Made by a program: the position numbers and the translations under genes. A stretch of 64,000 nucleotides of DNA from NCBI GenBank assembly GCA_947501685.1, contig CANMWQ010000002.1, forward strand, positions 372,001 to 436,000. The letters run 5' to 3'. This DNA is from an uncultured Litoreibacter sp. GTDB lineage: Bacteria; Pseudomonadota; Alphaproteobacteria; Rhodobacterales; Rhodobacteraceae. Positions 55,970 through 64,000 of the stretch are shown piece by piece. The notes under the pieces were generated by a model. The model saw only the letters and a program-made list of their open reading frames with translations. It was not told the origin of the DNA and ran no database searches. The first letter of the stretch is position 1. Every line of letters starts with the position of its first letter.

Positions 55970-57931
55970 TCACCGTGCTGAGGGGTCATCCGCCATAAAC
56001 ATCGGCCCACCCCGCCAGCGCGGAAAGCTGTAGCCGTTGATCATTACGACGTCGATATCTTCCGGGCGTTGCGCGATGCCTTCTGCCAGCAGCGCCGTCG
56101 CCTCGGTTTGCATCGTGGTGAGGATGGTGTCCATGAGTTGGTCTTGTGAGAACTTTTTGCGGGCGATGCCCTTGCGCTTGGACGCGTCCAGAATGAGCGT
56201 CTTGACCCAGTCGGAGTTTACCGCGCGCCCGTCCTCATAGTCATACCACCCCGCGCCCGTCTTTTTGCCAAGGCGACCTGCCTCGCAGAGCTTATCGCCC
56301 AGATCAACGTAGCGCTCAGCCGGGTCGCGCGTGGCGGCTTGGCGTTTGCGCATCGCCCAGGAGATGTCGAGGCCCGCGAGATCCTGCATCTCGAACAACC
56401 CCATGGGGAATCCAAACCCGCGCATGGCGGCGTCAATGTCCCAAGGCCAGGCGCCGTCTTCGACCATGATCTCGCCGGCGCGCCGGTAGGCCGCCATGAT
56501 CCGGTTGCCGATAAACCCGTCGCAGACCCCGGCTGGAACCGCGATTTTCCCCAACCGTTTGGCCAGTGCAAAACCTGTCGCGAGGGCCGTGGGGCTGGCA
56601 TGGTCCGTCACGATCACCTCAACCAGTTTCATGATATAGGCGGGCGAGAAGAAGTGCAGACCGATGACGCGCGACGGGTGCGCCGTCTGCGCGGCCATGA
56701 CGTTTATATCAAGGTAGGATGTATTGCTGGCGATGATCGCATCTTCGTGCAACACGCCATCCAAAGCGGCCAGAACGCCATGTTTGACCTCCATGTCTTC
56801 AAAGACAGCCTCAATCACCAGATCGGCAAGCGACAGGTCTGCATAATCCGTTGAACTTTTGAACAGCGCGAGGGTGGCGTCATGTTTGGCCTGATCCATC
56901 AGGCCCCGGTCCAGGCTGTTTTTCAATACGCCCGCGACACGGTCATGCCCGGCGGCGCGTGCGATCTCGTCCCGCTCGATCATCGTGACGGCCAGCCCGC
57001 GCAGCAGACAAGCGGCGGCGATGCCCGCACCCATAGTGCCGCCACCAATCACGCCGATAGCGTTGAGCGGAGCAGGGCCCTCGCCCTTGAGCATGGGCAG
57101 TTTCGCGGCGGATCGTTCGGCAAAAAAGATGCGGCGCAGGGCGGCGCATTCTCGGCTGGATTTGAGGGTCATGAAGGCCTGACGCTCCGCCTTGAGCGCC
57201 TGATCTGTTGGCAAGTCCAACGCCCGTTGAACGGCGTCGACAGCCGCTTTGGGGGCCGCGGCCCCGCGCGCCTTTTTGCGCAGGCTGTCTTTTGCGGTGT
57301 TCCATGCATCAGGGTCACTCACCGCAACCGCTGGGCGCTGACTTAGAGGCGCGGGACGCGGTTGCGAGATCGCGGTGCGGGCGAAGGCAATCGCGTCTTC
57401 TGTCAGGTCGCCGGTTGCAACGGCGTCAATCAACCCGAGGGAGAGCGCTTTTTGCGCTGCGACAGGTTTGCCGCCGCTGATCATGGTCAGCGCTGCGTTT
57501 GGGTCGATCAGGCGGGGCAGGCGCACCGTGCCGCCAGCCCCGGGGATAAGGCCCAATGTGACCTCTGGCAGACCAAGTTTCGATTTTGCGTCGGCAATGC
57601 GGTAGTGACACCCCAGAGCGATTTCCAACCCGCCGCCCAGAATGCTGCCATGCAAGGCGGCGATCCACGGTTTTGTGGTCGCCTCCAGCGCGAGGATCAC
57701 GTCCGGCAGATGTGGGTCAAGAGGTGGTTTGTCGAACTCGGACACGTCTGCGCCTGCCGTGAAGGTCGCACCTTCTGCGCGCAGGATCACGGCCTGAACG
57801 GTGCTATCGGCCTCTGTCTGCGCAATGGCCGTCATCAGCCCCGCGCGCACCGCTTGGCTGGCTGCGTTCACCGGCGGGTTGTCGATGGTCACGACGGCCA
57901 GCTCGCCGGTTATCTCGACATGGACGGCCAT
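55970..57931 (-). CDS. Bifunctional enoyl-CoA hydratase / 3-hydroxyacyl-CoA dehydrogenase (FadJ-like)
   Basis: 653 residues. N-terminal crotonase domain: AALHGSILGGGLEIALGCHYR oxyanion loop and LPEVTLGLIPGAGGTVRLPR (catalytic Glu region). C-terminal 3HCDH domain: NAD motif GVIGGGTMGAGIAAA, IGLHFFSPAYIMKLVEV and GFIGNRIM, plus a second C-terminal helical repeat. Catalyses two beta-oxidation steps. Overlaps the glutaryl-CoA dehydrogenase gene by ATGA, so the minus-strand pair is an operon, probably for dicarboxyl- or ring-cleavage CoA esters. Confidence 0.93.
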   Translation of the reverse strand: MAVHVEITGELAVVTIDNPPVNAASQAVRAGLMTAIAQTEADSTVQAVILRAEGATFTAGADVSEFDKPPLDPHLPDVILALEATTKPWIAALHGSILGGGLEIALGCHYRIADAKSKLGLPEVTLGLIPGAGGTVRLPRLIDPNAALTMISGGKPVAAQKALSLGLIDAVATGDLTEDAIAFARTAISQPRPAPLSQRPAVAVSDPDAWNTAKDSLRKKARGAAAPKAAVDAVQRALDLPTDQALKAERQAFMTLKSSRECAALRRIFFAERSAAKLPMLKGEGPAPLNAIGVIGGGTMGAGIAAACLLRGLAVTMIERDEIARAAGHDRVAGVLKNSLDRGLMDQAKHDATLALFKSSTDYADLSLADLVIEAVFEDMEVKHGVLAALDGVLHEDAIIASNTSYLDINVMAAQTAHPSRVIGLHFFSPAYIMKLVEVIVTDHASPTALATGFALAKRLGKIAVPAGVCDGFIGNRIMAAYRRAGEIMVEDGAWPWDIDAAMRGFGFPMGLFEMQDLAGLDISWAMRKRQAATRDPAERYVDLGDKLCEAGRLGKKTGAGWYDYEDGRAVNSDWVKTLILDASKRKGIARKKFSQDQLMDTILTTMQTEATALLAEGIAQRPEDIDVVMINGYSFPRWRGGPMFMADDPSAR

Positions 57932-59160
57932 CAGGCGAAAGCCTGCAGCCCGGTGATCCCACGCCCCATGATCAGCGCGTGAATATCATGCGTGCCCTCA
58001 TAGGTGTTCACGGCCTCAAGGTTCATCACATGGCGAATGACGCCATATGCGTCGCTGATGCCATTGCCGCCATGCATGTCGCGGGCCTCGCGGGCGATTG
58101 CCAATGCCTTGCCGCAATTGTTGCGCTTCATCAGGCTGATCAGCTCGGCAGGGGCGGTGTGGGCATCGAACATGCGGCCCAGTTGTAAAGCACCCTGAAG
58201 GCCAAGGCCAATCTCTGTCTGCATGTCGGCGAGCTTTTTCTGGATCAATTGGGTTTGCGCCAAGGGCTTGCCGAACTGCTTGCGATCCAGCGTATAGCTG
58301 CGCGCAGCGTGAAAGCAGGCCTCGGCCGCCCCCATGGCACCCCAGGCAATCCCGAACCGGGCGCGGTTCAGACAGCCGAACGGCCCCGCCAAGCCGCTGA
58401 CATGGGGCAAGAGGTTCTCTTCGGGGACAAAGACCTCGTCCATCTGAATCATGCCGGTGATCGAGGCGCGGAGGGAGAATTTGCCCTCAATCTTGGGCGC
58501 GGCCAGACCCTTCATGCCCTTTTCAAGGATGAAGCCTTTGATTTTGCCGTCATGCGCGTCTGACTTGGCCCAGATGATAAAGACATCCGCGATGGGCGAA
58601 TTTGTGATCCAGTTCTTGGCGCCTGACAGGCTGTAGCCGCCCTCCACAGGCTTGGCGCGGGTCAACATGCCAGCGGGGTCCGAGCCCGCATCGGGTTCGG
58701 TTAGCCCAAAGCAGCCGACCCAGTCGCCCGCCGCCAGTTTCGGCAGGTACTTTTGCCGCTGCGCGTCCGTGCCATAGGCAAAGATCGGGTGCATCACCAG
58801 AGAGCTTTGCACCGACATGGCCGAGCGGTAGCCACTGTCGATCCGTTCCACCTCGCGCGCGACCAGACCGTAGGACACGTAATTCGCGCCGACGCCCCCG
58901 AATTCTTCGGGGATGGTGGCCCCCAGCAGGCCAAGCGCGCCCATCTCGGACATGATATCGCGGTCAAACACCTCGTGGCGGTTGCCATCCTGCACGCGGC
59001 GCAGCAACCCGTCCTGGCAATAGGCATGGGCCGCGTCACGGATCATACGCTCTTCTTCGGACAGCTGGTTTTCCAGCAGAAAAGGGTCGTCCCAGACCAG
59101 GGTGGCGGGTTTCTGGCGCGCGGTTTCAGGGCCGGTTGGGATCGGGTGAAGTGCGTTCAT
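57931..59160 (-). CDS. gcdH: Glutaryl-CoA dehydrogenase-like acyl-CoA dehydrogenase
   Basis: 409 residues from the ATG at 59160. GcdH-type features: [30 protein letters not shown], the [16 protein letters not shown] region, and the catalytic Glu in [15 protein letters not shown] enzyme that dehydrogenates and decarboxylates glutaryl-CoA to crotonyl-CoA. The upstream gap carries an ATTTCAAG inverted repeat shared with the divergent anthraniloyl-CoA monooxygenase gene. Confidence 0.93.
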   Translation of the reverse strand: MNALHPIPTGPETARQKPATLVWDDPFLLENQLSEEERMIRDAAHAYCQDGLLRRVQDGNRHEVFDRDIMSEMGALGLLGATIPEEFGGVGANYVSYGLVAREVERIDSGYRSAMSVQSSLVMHPIFAYGTDAQRQKYLPKLAAGDWVGCFGLTEPDAGSDPAGMLTRAKPVEGGYSLSGAKNWITNSPIADVFIIWAKSDAHDGKIKGFILEKGMKGLAAPKIEGKFSLRASITGMIQMDEVFVPEENLLPHVSGLAGPFGCLNRARFGIAWGAMGAAEACFHAARSYTLDRKQFGKPLAQTQLIQKKLADMQTEIGLGLQGALQLGRMFDAHTAPAELISLMKRNNCGKALAIAREARDMHGGNGISDAYGVIRHVMNLEAVNTYEGTHDIHALIMGRGITGLQAFA

Positions 59161-59212
59161 ATGACGGCTCCGGGTGACGAGTTTCGCGCAGAGATTATGC
59201 TTTAGACATGAA

Positions 59213-59242
59213 ATTTCAAGCATAAAATATTTAACTTGAAAT
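59213..59242. promoter_or_regulatory. Inverted repeat ATTTCAAG-N14-CTTGAAAT in the divergent promoter
   Basis: Perfect 8-bp arms (59213-59220 and 59235-59242) in the 140-bp AT-rich gap between gcdH and the monooxygenase. It is the natural operator candidate for the MarR regulator encoded at 62308 in the same cluster. Confidence 0.5.
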
Positions 59243-59300
59243 GATCGTAACCCCGATCTACCGTTCCTGTATATCGGCAGATTTCAAAGGAAAGTTGCGA

Positions 59301-61595
59301 ATGCGAATTGCGTGTCTAGGGGGCGGGCCAGCGGGGCTGTATTTCGGCATCTCGATGAAGCTGCGCGATCCGAGTGCCGAGGTCGTTGTGATCGAACGCA
59401 ACCGCCCCAATGACACATTTGGCTGGGGTGTGGTTCTGTCCGACGAGACGCTCGATAATCTTGCACGCAATGACGCGAAAAGCGCTGCGGTGATCCGCGA
59501 GCATTTTGCCTATTGGGATGATGTGGCCCTTGTGCATGACGGAAAGCGGACGGTCTCAAGCGGTCACGGGTTCTGCGGGATCGGGCGCAAACGGCTGCTG
59601 ATGATCCTGCAAGAGCGCGCAGATGCGCTGGACGTCGAGATGCGCTTTGAGACCGAGGTAGAGGCCGCCTCTGCCTATATGGACGAGTTCGACGTGGTCG
59701 TGGCCTCTGACGGGTTGAATTCCAAGACGCGCATGGAATTTGCCGAGGTCTTCAAGCCCGATATCGATCAGCGCCTGTGCCAATTTGTCTGGATGGGCAC
59801 GCATCAGCGGTTTGATGACGCGTTTACCTTCATTTTTGAGAATACCGACAAAGGCTGGGTCTGGGCCCATGCCTATCAATTCGACGATGAGACAGCGACC
59901 TTCATCGTGGAATGCACGCAGGAAACCTTCGATGCCTACGGGTTCGGCGAGATGGACCAGCAGGCCTCGATTGCGATCTGCGAGGAGATCTTCAAGGACC
60001 ATCTTGGCGGTCATGCCTTGATGACCAACGCCAGCCATATTCGCGGCTCGGCCTGGCTGCGGTTTCCGCGCGTGTTGTGCGAGACGTGGAACCACAAGAA
60101 TGTGGTCTTGCTTGGCGATGCTGCGGCGACGGCGCATTTCTCCATCGGGTCGGGCACCAAGCTGGCGCTGGAAAGCGCGATTGCCTTGGCGGAGCACATC
60201 CACACCGAAGACACGTTGCCGGAGGCCTTCGCGAAATATGAGGATGCACGGCGGCTCGAGGTGTTGCGCTTGCAATCGGCGGCGCGCAATTCGGTGGAGT
60301 GGTTCGAGGATGTGGAGCGCTACCTTGATCTGGATTCTGTGCAGCTGAATTATTCCATGCTGACGCGATCGCAGCGGATCAGCCATGAAAACCTGCGCGC
60401 GCGCGATGCCGATTGGCTGGCCAGTGCGGAAAGCTGGTTCATGAAACAGGCGGGGGCGGGATCAAACGCACCACCGCGCGCGCCGATGTTTGCGCCTTTT
60501 GCCCTGCGCGATATGCAGTTGAAGAACCGCATCGTGGTCTCGCCCATGGCGCAATACAAGGCCGTGGACGGCGCGCCCACCGATTGGCATCTGATCCATT
60601 ACGGCGAACGAGCCAAAGGCGGTGCCGGGCTTGTCTATACGGAAATGACCTGCGTGTCCGCCGAGGGGCGTATCACGCCGGGCTGTCCGGGGCTTTATGC
60701 GCCCGAACATGAGGCCGCCTGGACGCGGCTTGTTGACTTCACCCATGCGGAGACCGAGGCAAAGATCTGCTGCCAGATCGGCCATGCGGGGCGCAAAGGG
60801 TCCACCCGTGTGGGGTGGGAGGGCATGGATATGCCGCTGAGCACAGGTAACTGGCCGCTTCTATCCGCCTCGGGCATCCCGTGGTCGGACGACAACGCGA
60901 CACCCAAGGCGATGGACCGCGCGGATATGGACGCGGTGAAAGCGGATTTTGTCGCCGCAACGCAGATGGCCGCGCGGGCCGATTTCGACATGATCGAGCT
61001 GCACGCGGCCCATGGCTATCTGATCTCCTCCTTCATTTCGCCTTTGTCGAACCTGCGGGATGACGCATATGGCGGCAGCCTTGAGAACCGGATGCGCTAC
61101 CCGTTGGAGGTGTTTGCCGCCATGCGCGCCGCGTGGCCTGCGGACAAGCCCATGGCGGTGCGTATTTCCGCCAATGACTGGGCCGGTGACGACGGTGTGA
61201 CGCCCGAAGAGGCGGTCGAGATTGCAGCCATGTTCGAGGCGGCAGGCGCTGATATTCTGGACGTGTCGGCCGGGCAAACCTCCACACAGGCCAAGCCGGT
61301 CTATGGCCGGATGTTCCAGACGCCATTTTCGGACCGTATTCGCAATGAGAAGGGCATCAAGACGATGGCCGTGGGCAATATCTATGAAGCCGATCACGTC
61401 AATTCGATCCTGATGGCAGGGCGTGCGGATCTGGTGTGCCTTGCGCGCCCGCATCTGAGTGATCCGTATTGGACGCTGCATGAGGCGACCAAAATCGGGG
61501 ACCGCGCGGAGATATGGCCAAAACCCTATGAGGCCGGGCGTGATCAGGCGTGGCGATTGGCCGACCGGGACGCAGAGATGGCGGGCAAGCTATGA
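59301..61595 (+). CDS. Anthraniloyl-CoA monooxygenase / salicylyl-CoA 5-hydroxylase-type fusion flavoprotein
   Basis: 764 residues from the ATG at 59301 (AAAGGA upstream). The N-terminal half (1-390) is a group A flavin monooxygenase: [13 protein letters not shown] and [20 protein letters not shown]. The C-terminal half (395-764) is an old-yellow-enzyme-type FMN reductase: [61 protein letters not shown]. This architecture is known for 2-aminobenzoyl-CoA monooxygenase/reductase and the related bifunctional salicylyl-CoA enzymes. It hydroxylates and then dearomatises the CoA thioester. Adjacent beta-oxidation genes favour an anthranilate-type hybrid pathway; no CoA ligase is in view. Confidence 0.9.
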   Translation: MRIACLGGGPAGLYFGISMKLRDPSAEVVVIERNRPNDTFGWGVVLSDETLDNLARNDAKSAAVIREHFAYWDDVALVHDGKRTVSSGHGFCGIGRKRLLMILQERADALDVEMRFETEVEAASAYMDEFDVVVASDGLNSKTRMEFAEVFKPDIDQRLCQFVWMGTHQRFDDAFTFIFENTDKGWVWAHAYQFDDETATFIVECTQETFDAYGFGEMDQQASIAICEEIFKDHLGGHALMTNASHIRGSAWLRFPRVLCETWNHKNVVLLGDAAATAHFSIGSGTKLALESAIALAEHIHTEDTLPEAFAKYEDARRLEVLRLQSAARNSVEWFEDVERYLDLDSVQLNYSMLTRSQRISHENLRARDADWLASAESWFMKQAGAGSNAPPRAPMFAPFALRDMQLKNRIVVSPMAQYKAVDGAPTDWHLIHYGERAKGGAGLVYTEMTCVSAEGRITPGCPGLYAPEHEAAWTRLVDFTHAETEAKICCQIGHAGRKGSTRVGWEGMDMPLSTGNWPLLSASGIPWSDDNATPKAMDRADMDAVKADFVAATQMAARADFDMIELHAAHGYLISSFISPLSNLRDDAYGGSLENRMRYPLEVFAAMRAAWPADKPMAVRISANDWAGDDGVTPEEAVEIAAMFEAAGADILDVSAGQTSTQAKPVYGRMFQTPFSDRIRNEKGIKTMAVGNIYEADHVNSILMAGRADLVCLARPHLSDPYWTLHEATKIGDRAEIWPKPYEAGRDQAWRLADRDAEMAGKL

Positions 61596-62311
61596 GACGG
61601 GTTCTGGTCACAGGCGGCGGCACAGGGATCGGACGCGCGATTGCGCGCAGCTTTGCTGAAAGCGGCGATCACGTCACGATCTGCGGGCGGCGGTTGCAGC
61701 CCTTGCAGGACGCCGCCGCAGGGTTCGATATGGCGCTGCGCCAAGCTGATGTGACCGACGAGACGTCGGTTGCCGCGCTGTTTGAGGACCCCTTTGACAT
61801 TGTTGTCGCCAATGCGGGCATCGCCCGGAATGCCAAGCTGGCGGAGCTGTCATTGCAGGACTGGAACGAGACGTTGAATGTGACCCTGACGGGTGTGTTT
61901 CTGACCTTCCGCGCGGCCCTGCCCACCATGTCCAAAGGTGGGCGTTTGATTGCAATCGCCTCGACCGCCTCATTGCAAGGCGGCGCGACGCTGGCCGCCT
62001 ATTCCGCCGCCAAACATGGGGTGCTGGGGCTTGTGCGCTCCACCGCCAAGGAAATCGCAAAATCCGGTGTCACCTGCAACGCGGTCTGCCCCGGCTTTGT
62101 GGACACTGAGATGGCGCAAGGGGCCGCACAAGGGGTCTCGCAGAAATTCGGGATCACAGAAGACAAAGCGATGGAGATGATCGTTGCGGCCAACCCAATG
62201 CGCCGCCTGATCGCCCCCGAAGAGGTCGCGGCCACGGTGATGTTTCTGGCCTCCGAGGGTGCGGCATCAGTGAACGGCCATGCGCTGAGCGTCTCGGGAG
62301 GGGAAATATGA
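61592..62311 (+). CDS. Short-chain dehydrogenase of the aryl-CoA cluster
   Basis: 239 residues. Cofactor motif [18 protein letters not shown], catalytic Ser in AIASTAS and YSAAK as YxxxK, C-terminal [15 protein letters not shown](P)-dependent 3-hydroxyacyl-CoA-type dehydrogenase likely acting on a ring-derived intermediate. ATGA overlaps with both neighbours. Confidence 0.9.
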   Translation: MRRVLVTGGGTGIGRAIARSFAESGDHVTICGRRLQPLQDAAAGFDMALRQADVTDETSVAALFEDPFDIVVANAGIARNAKLAELSLQDWNETLNVTLTGVFLTFRAALPTMSKGGRLIAIASTASLQGGATLAAYSAAKHGVLGLVRSTAKEIAKSGVTCNAVCPGFVDTEMAQGAAQGVSQKFGITEDKAMEMIVAANPMRRLIAPEEVAATVMFLASEGAASVNGHALSVSGGEI

Positions 62312-62787
62312 GCAAACCACTGGCCCAGATTCCGCTGGAGCACGCGGACAAAGAACGCCTGCGGCTTTGGCTGCGGCTGCTCAAGACGACACGCGGCATC
62401 GAGGCCACCCTGCGCGAGAATTTTCGCGACGCATTTGGCACCACTCTGCCCCGGTTTGATGTCATGGCCGCCCTGTCCCGGTTCGAAGAAGGCCTGAAGA
62501 TGAGCGAGATTTCCGGCGTGCTGAAAGTGTCCAACGGCAATGTCACGGGCATTGTCGACCGGCTGGCCGATGACGGCATGTTGGTGCGTGTGGCCGTGCC
62601 GGGTGATCGGCGCGCCCAACGGGTACGGCTGACACAGCGCGGGCAGGAAGAATTCGCGCGGCAAGCCGCAGCCCATGAAGGGTGGATTTCGGACGCGCTC
62701 GAAAACTTTTCAGCCGAAGAAGCGCGCGATGTTCTGACCCGCTTCTCCGCGCCCGACCTAATGACGGAGGATGATGATGCGCAGTGA
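62308..62787 (+). CDS. MarR family transcriptional regulator
   Basis: 159 residues. Winged-helix core: [43 protein letters not shown] (parts) and the wing [13 protein letters not shown]. Probably senses an aromatic CoA ester and represses the cluster via the 59213-59242 inverted repeat; that link is inferred. Overlaps upstream and downstream genes, so it is autoregulated with the operon. Confidence 0.93.
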   Translation: MSKPLAQIPLEHADKERLRLWLRLLKTTRGIEATLRENFRDAFGTTLPRFDVMAALSRFEEGLKMSEISGVLKVSNGNVTGIVDRLADDGMLVRVAVPGDRRAQRVRLTQRGQEEFARQAAAHEGWISDALENFSAEEARDVLTRFSAPDLMTEDDDAQ

Positions 62788-63577
62788 CGTCACATATTTC
62801 AAATGCGACATCGCGGACCGGATTGCCACGGTCTCCCTTGATCGGCCTGATCGCAAAAACCCGCTGACCTTCGACAGCTATGCAGAGCTGCGCGACTGGT
62901 TTCGGGATCTGGTCTATGCCGACGACGTGGACGCGGTGGTCTTTGCCTCGAACGGGGGCAATTTCAGCTCGGGCGGGGACGTGCATGATATCATCGGCCC
63001 GCTGACCAAAATGTCGATGAAAGAGCTGTTGGCCTTTACCCGCATGACCGGCGATCTGGTCAAGGCCATCGTCAATTGCGGCAAGCCCGTGATCGCGGCG
63101 ATTGATGGCGTCTGCGTGGGCGCGGGTGCAATAATTGCAATGGCCTCGGATCTGCGCATTGCAACGCCAGAGGCCAAGACCGCCTTCCTGTTTACGCGCG
63201 TCGGTCTGGCGGGCTGCGATATGGGTGCCTGTGCGATCCTGCCGCGCATCATCGGGCAGGGCCGCGCGGCGGAGCTGCTTTATACCGGTCGGTCCATGAG
63301 CGCGGAGGAGGGCCACGCCTGGGGCTTCCACAACAAGATCGTGGCGGGTGCCGATCTGGATGCCGAGGCGCTGAGCCTTGCCAAACGCATCGCCGCAGGC
63401 CCGAATTTTGGGCATATGATGACCAAGACCATGCTGGCGCAGGAATGGTCCATGTCCATCGAGCAGGCCATTGAGGCCGAAGCACAGGCGCAGGCCATCT
63501 GTATGCAGACGGCGGATTTCGAGCGCGCCTACAATGCGTTCGTCGCCAAAGAAAAACCCGTTTTCGAGGGCGACTGA
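62777..63577 (+). CDS. Enoyl-CoA hydratase/isomerase family protein
   Basis: 266 residues. ATG at 62777 has GGAGG six bases upstream; ATGs at 62771 and 62774 are too close. Crotonase features: [23 protein letters not shown] and [22 protein letters not shown] oxyanion hole, with [18 protein letters not shown] in the catalytic Glu region replaced in part, as in several aryl-CoA-pathway homologues. Likely hydrates or cleaves a dearomatised ring CoA ester. Confidence 0.9.
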   Translation: MRSDVTYFKCDIADRIATVSLDRPDRKNPLTFDSYAELRDWFRDLVYADDVDAVVFASNGGNFSSGGDVHDIIGPLTKMSMKELLAFTRMTGDLVKAIVNCGKPVIAAIDGVCVGAGAIIAMASDLRIATPEAKTAFLFTRVGLAGCDMGACAILPRIIGQGRAAELLYTGRSMSAEEGHAWGFHNKIVAGADLDAEALSLAKRIAAGPNFGHMMTKTMLAQEWSMSIEQAIEAEAQAQAICMQTADFERAYNAFVAKEKPVFEGD

Positions 63578-64000
63578 TGGCCGATACCTCTTTCCTCAGC
63601 TGGCCCTTCTTTGACGACGCCCATCGCGACTGGGCCGCAAAGGTGGAAGAGGTTGCAAAAGGGCTGGCGGTGGATCATTCCGACACTGACACAGCCTGCC
63701 GCGCCTTGGTCACGACATTGGGCGAGATGGGCGTTTTGGGCCCGACGGCCAGCCATGAGGGCAAGCTGGATGTGCGCCAGCTTTGTCTCGCGCGCGAGAT
63801 TTTGGCGCGTCACGACGGCTTGGCCGATTTCAGCTTTGCCATGCAGGGCCTGGGCACGGGCGCGATCTCGTTGTTCGGCTCTGAAGCGCAGAAAGCGGCG
63901 TGGCTTGACAAGACACGGCAGGGGCGGGCGATTGCGGCTTTTGCGCTGACCGAACCGCAATCGGGATCAGACGTTGCCAATTCCACCATGACCGCGACGC
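63577..64000 (+). CDS. Acyl-CoA dehydrogenase, N-terminal part (cut by window end)
   Basis: Start ATG at 63577 overlaps the upstream TGA. The visible 141 residues contain an N-terminal helical domain ([21 protein letters not shown]) and the start of the FAD-binding loop [15 protein letters not shown], typical of acyl-CoA dehydrogenases. Continues the aryl-CoA degradation operon. Confidence 0.88.
   Translation, partial: MADTSFLSWPFFDDAHRDWAAKVEEVAKGLAVDHSDTDTACRALVTTLGEMGVLGPTASHEGKLDVRQLCLAREILARHDGLADFSFAMQGLGTGAISLFGSEAQKAAWLDKTRQGRAIAAFALTEPQSGSDVANSTMTAT

Overview
The window looks like chromosomal DNA of an alphaproteobacterium of the Rhodobacterales (Roseobacter/Rhodobacter group). It is GC-rich (about 60% by eye) with tightly packed operons and many ATGA or TGATG gene overlaps. 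Supporting evidence is an alphaproteobacterial rrn operon, a divergent rpoE-chrR locus arranged as in Rhodobacter sphaeroides, MutL with a built-in endonuclease motif, and aerobic CoA-linked aromatic and branched-chain catabolism.

Layout. 1-9.4 kb is housekeeping: heparinase-like protein (partial), purH, lspA, a small lipoprotein, an M16 protease pair, mutL and rmuC. 9.5-15.9 kb is a singlet-oxygen stress locus: rpoE-chrR on the minus strand, divergent from a five-gene lipid-modification-like operon. 15.9-18.7 kb is a lone molybdenum formate dehydrogenase alpha subunit. 18.8-29.2 kb is a Liv-type ABC transporter with two adenylate-forming CoA ligases, an unknown secreted protein and a patatin-like lipoprotein; its substrate-binding gene is markedly AT-rich. 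29.2-30.8 kb encodes a degenerate caspase-fold/peptidoglycan-binding protein. 30.8-41.7 kb is the most unusual part: three copies of a gene for a small secreted protein made of three NDSxAE repeats, each with the same promoter architecture. Between and around them lie rpmJ, tRNA-Val, an N-formylglutamate amidohydrolase, dinB, a low-GC type II restriction-modification island, a ParB-like protein, an SPFH/NfeD pair and an M24 peptidase. 41.7-46.5 kb has a vWA gene broken by one stop codon, a GltB-like FMN protein, a LysE exporter and msrP-(merF-like)-msrQ. 46.5-52.6 kb is one rrn operon (16S, tRNA-Ala, tRNA-Ile, 23S, 5S, terminator). 52.7-55.9 kb has three genes and then tRNA-fMet. 56-64 kb is CoA-thioester catabolism: a FadJ-like fusion and glutaryl-CoA dehydrogenase on the minus strand, divergent from an anthraniloyl/salicylyl-CoA monooxygenase fusion, SDR, MarR regulator, enoyl-CoA hydratase and acyl-CoA dehydrogenase (cut by the window end).

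The best candidate for something undescribed is the three-copy NDSxAE family (31236-31529, 39574-39867, 41389-41685). Its shared upstream region has half-sites TCACG / GTGAG / TCACG phased over 21 bp, a GTGC...GCAC element exactly 64 bp further on, and a leader octamer complementary to the ribosome binding site. Functions are inferred from sequence features and recalled family knowledge; no database search was run.
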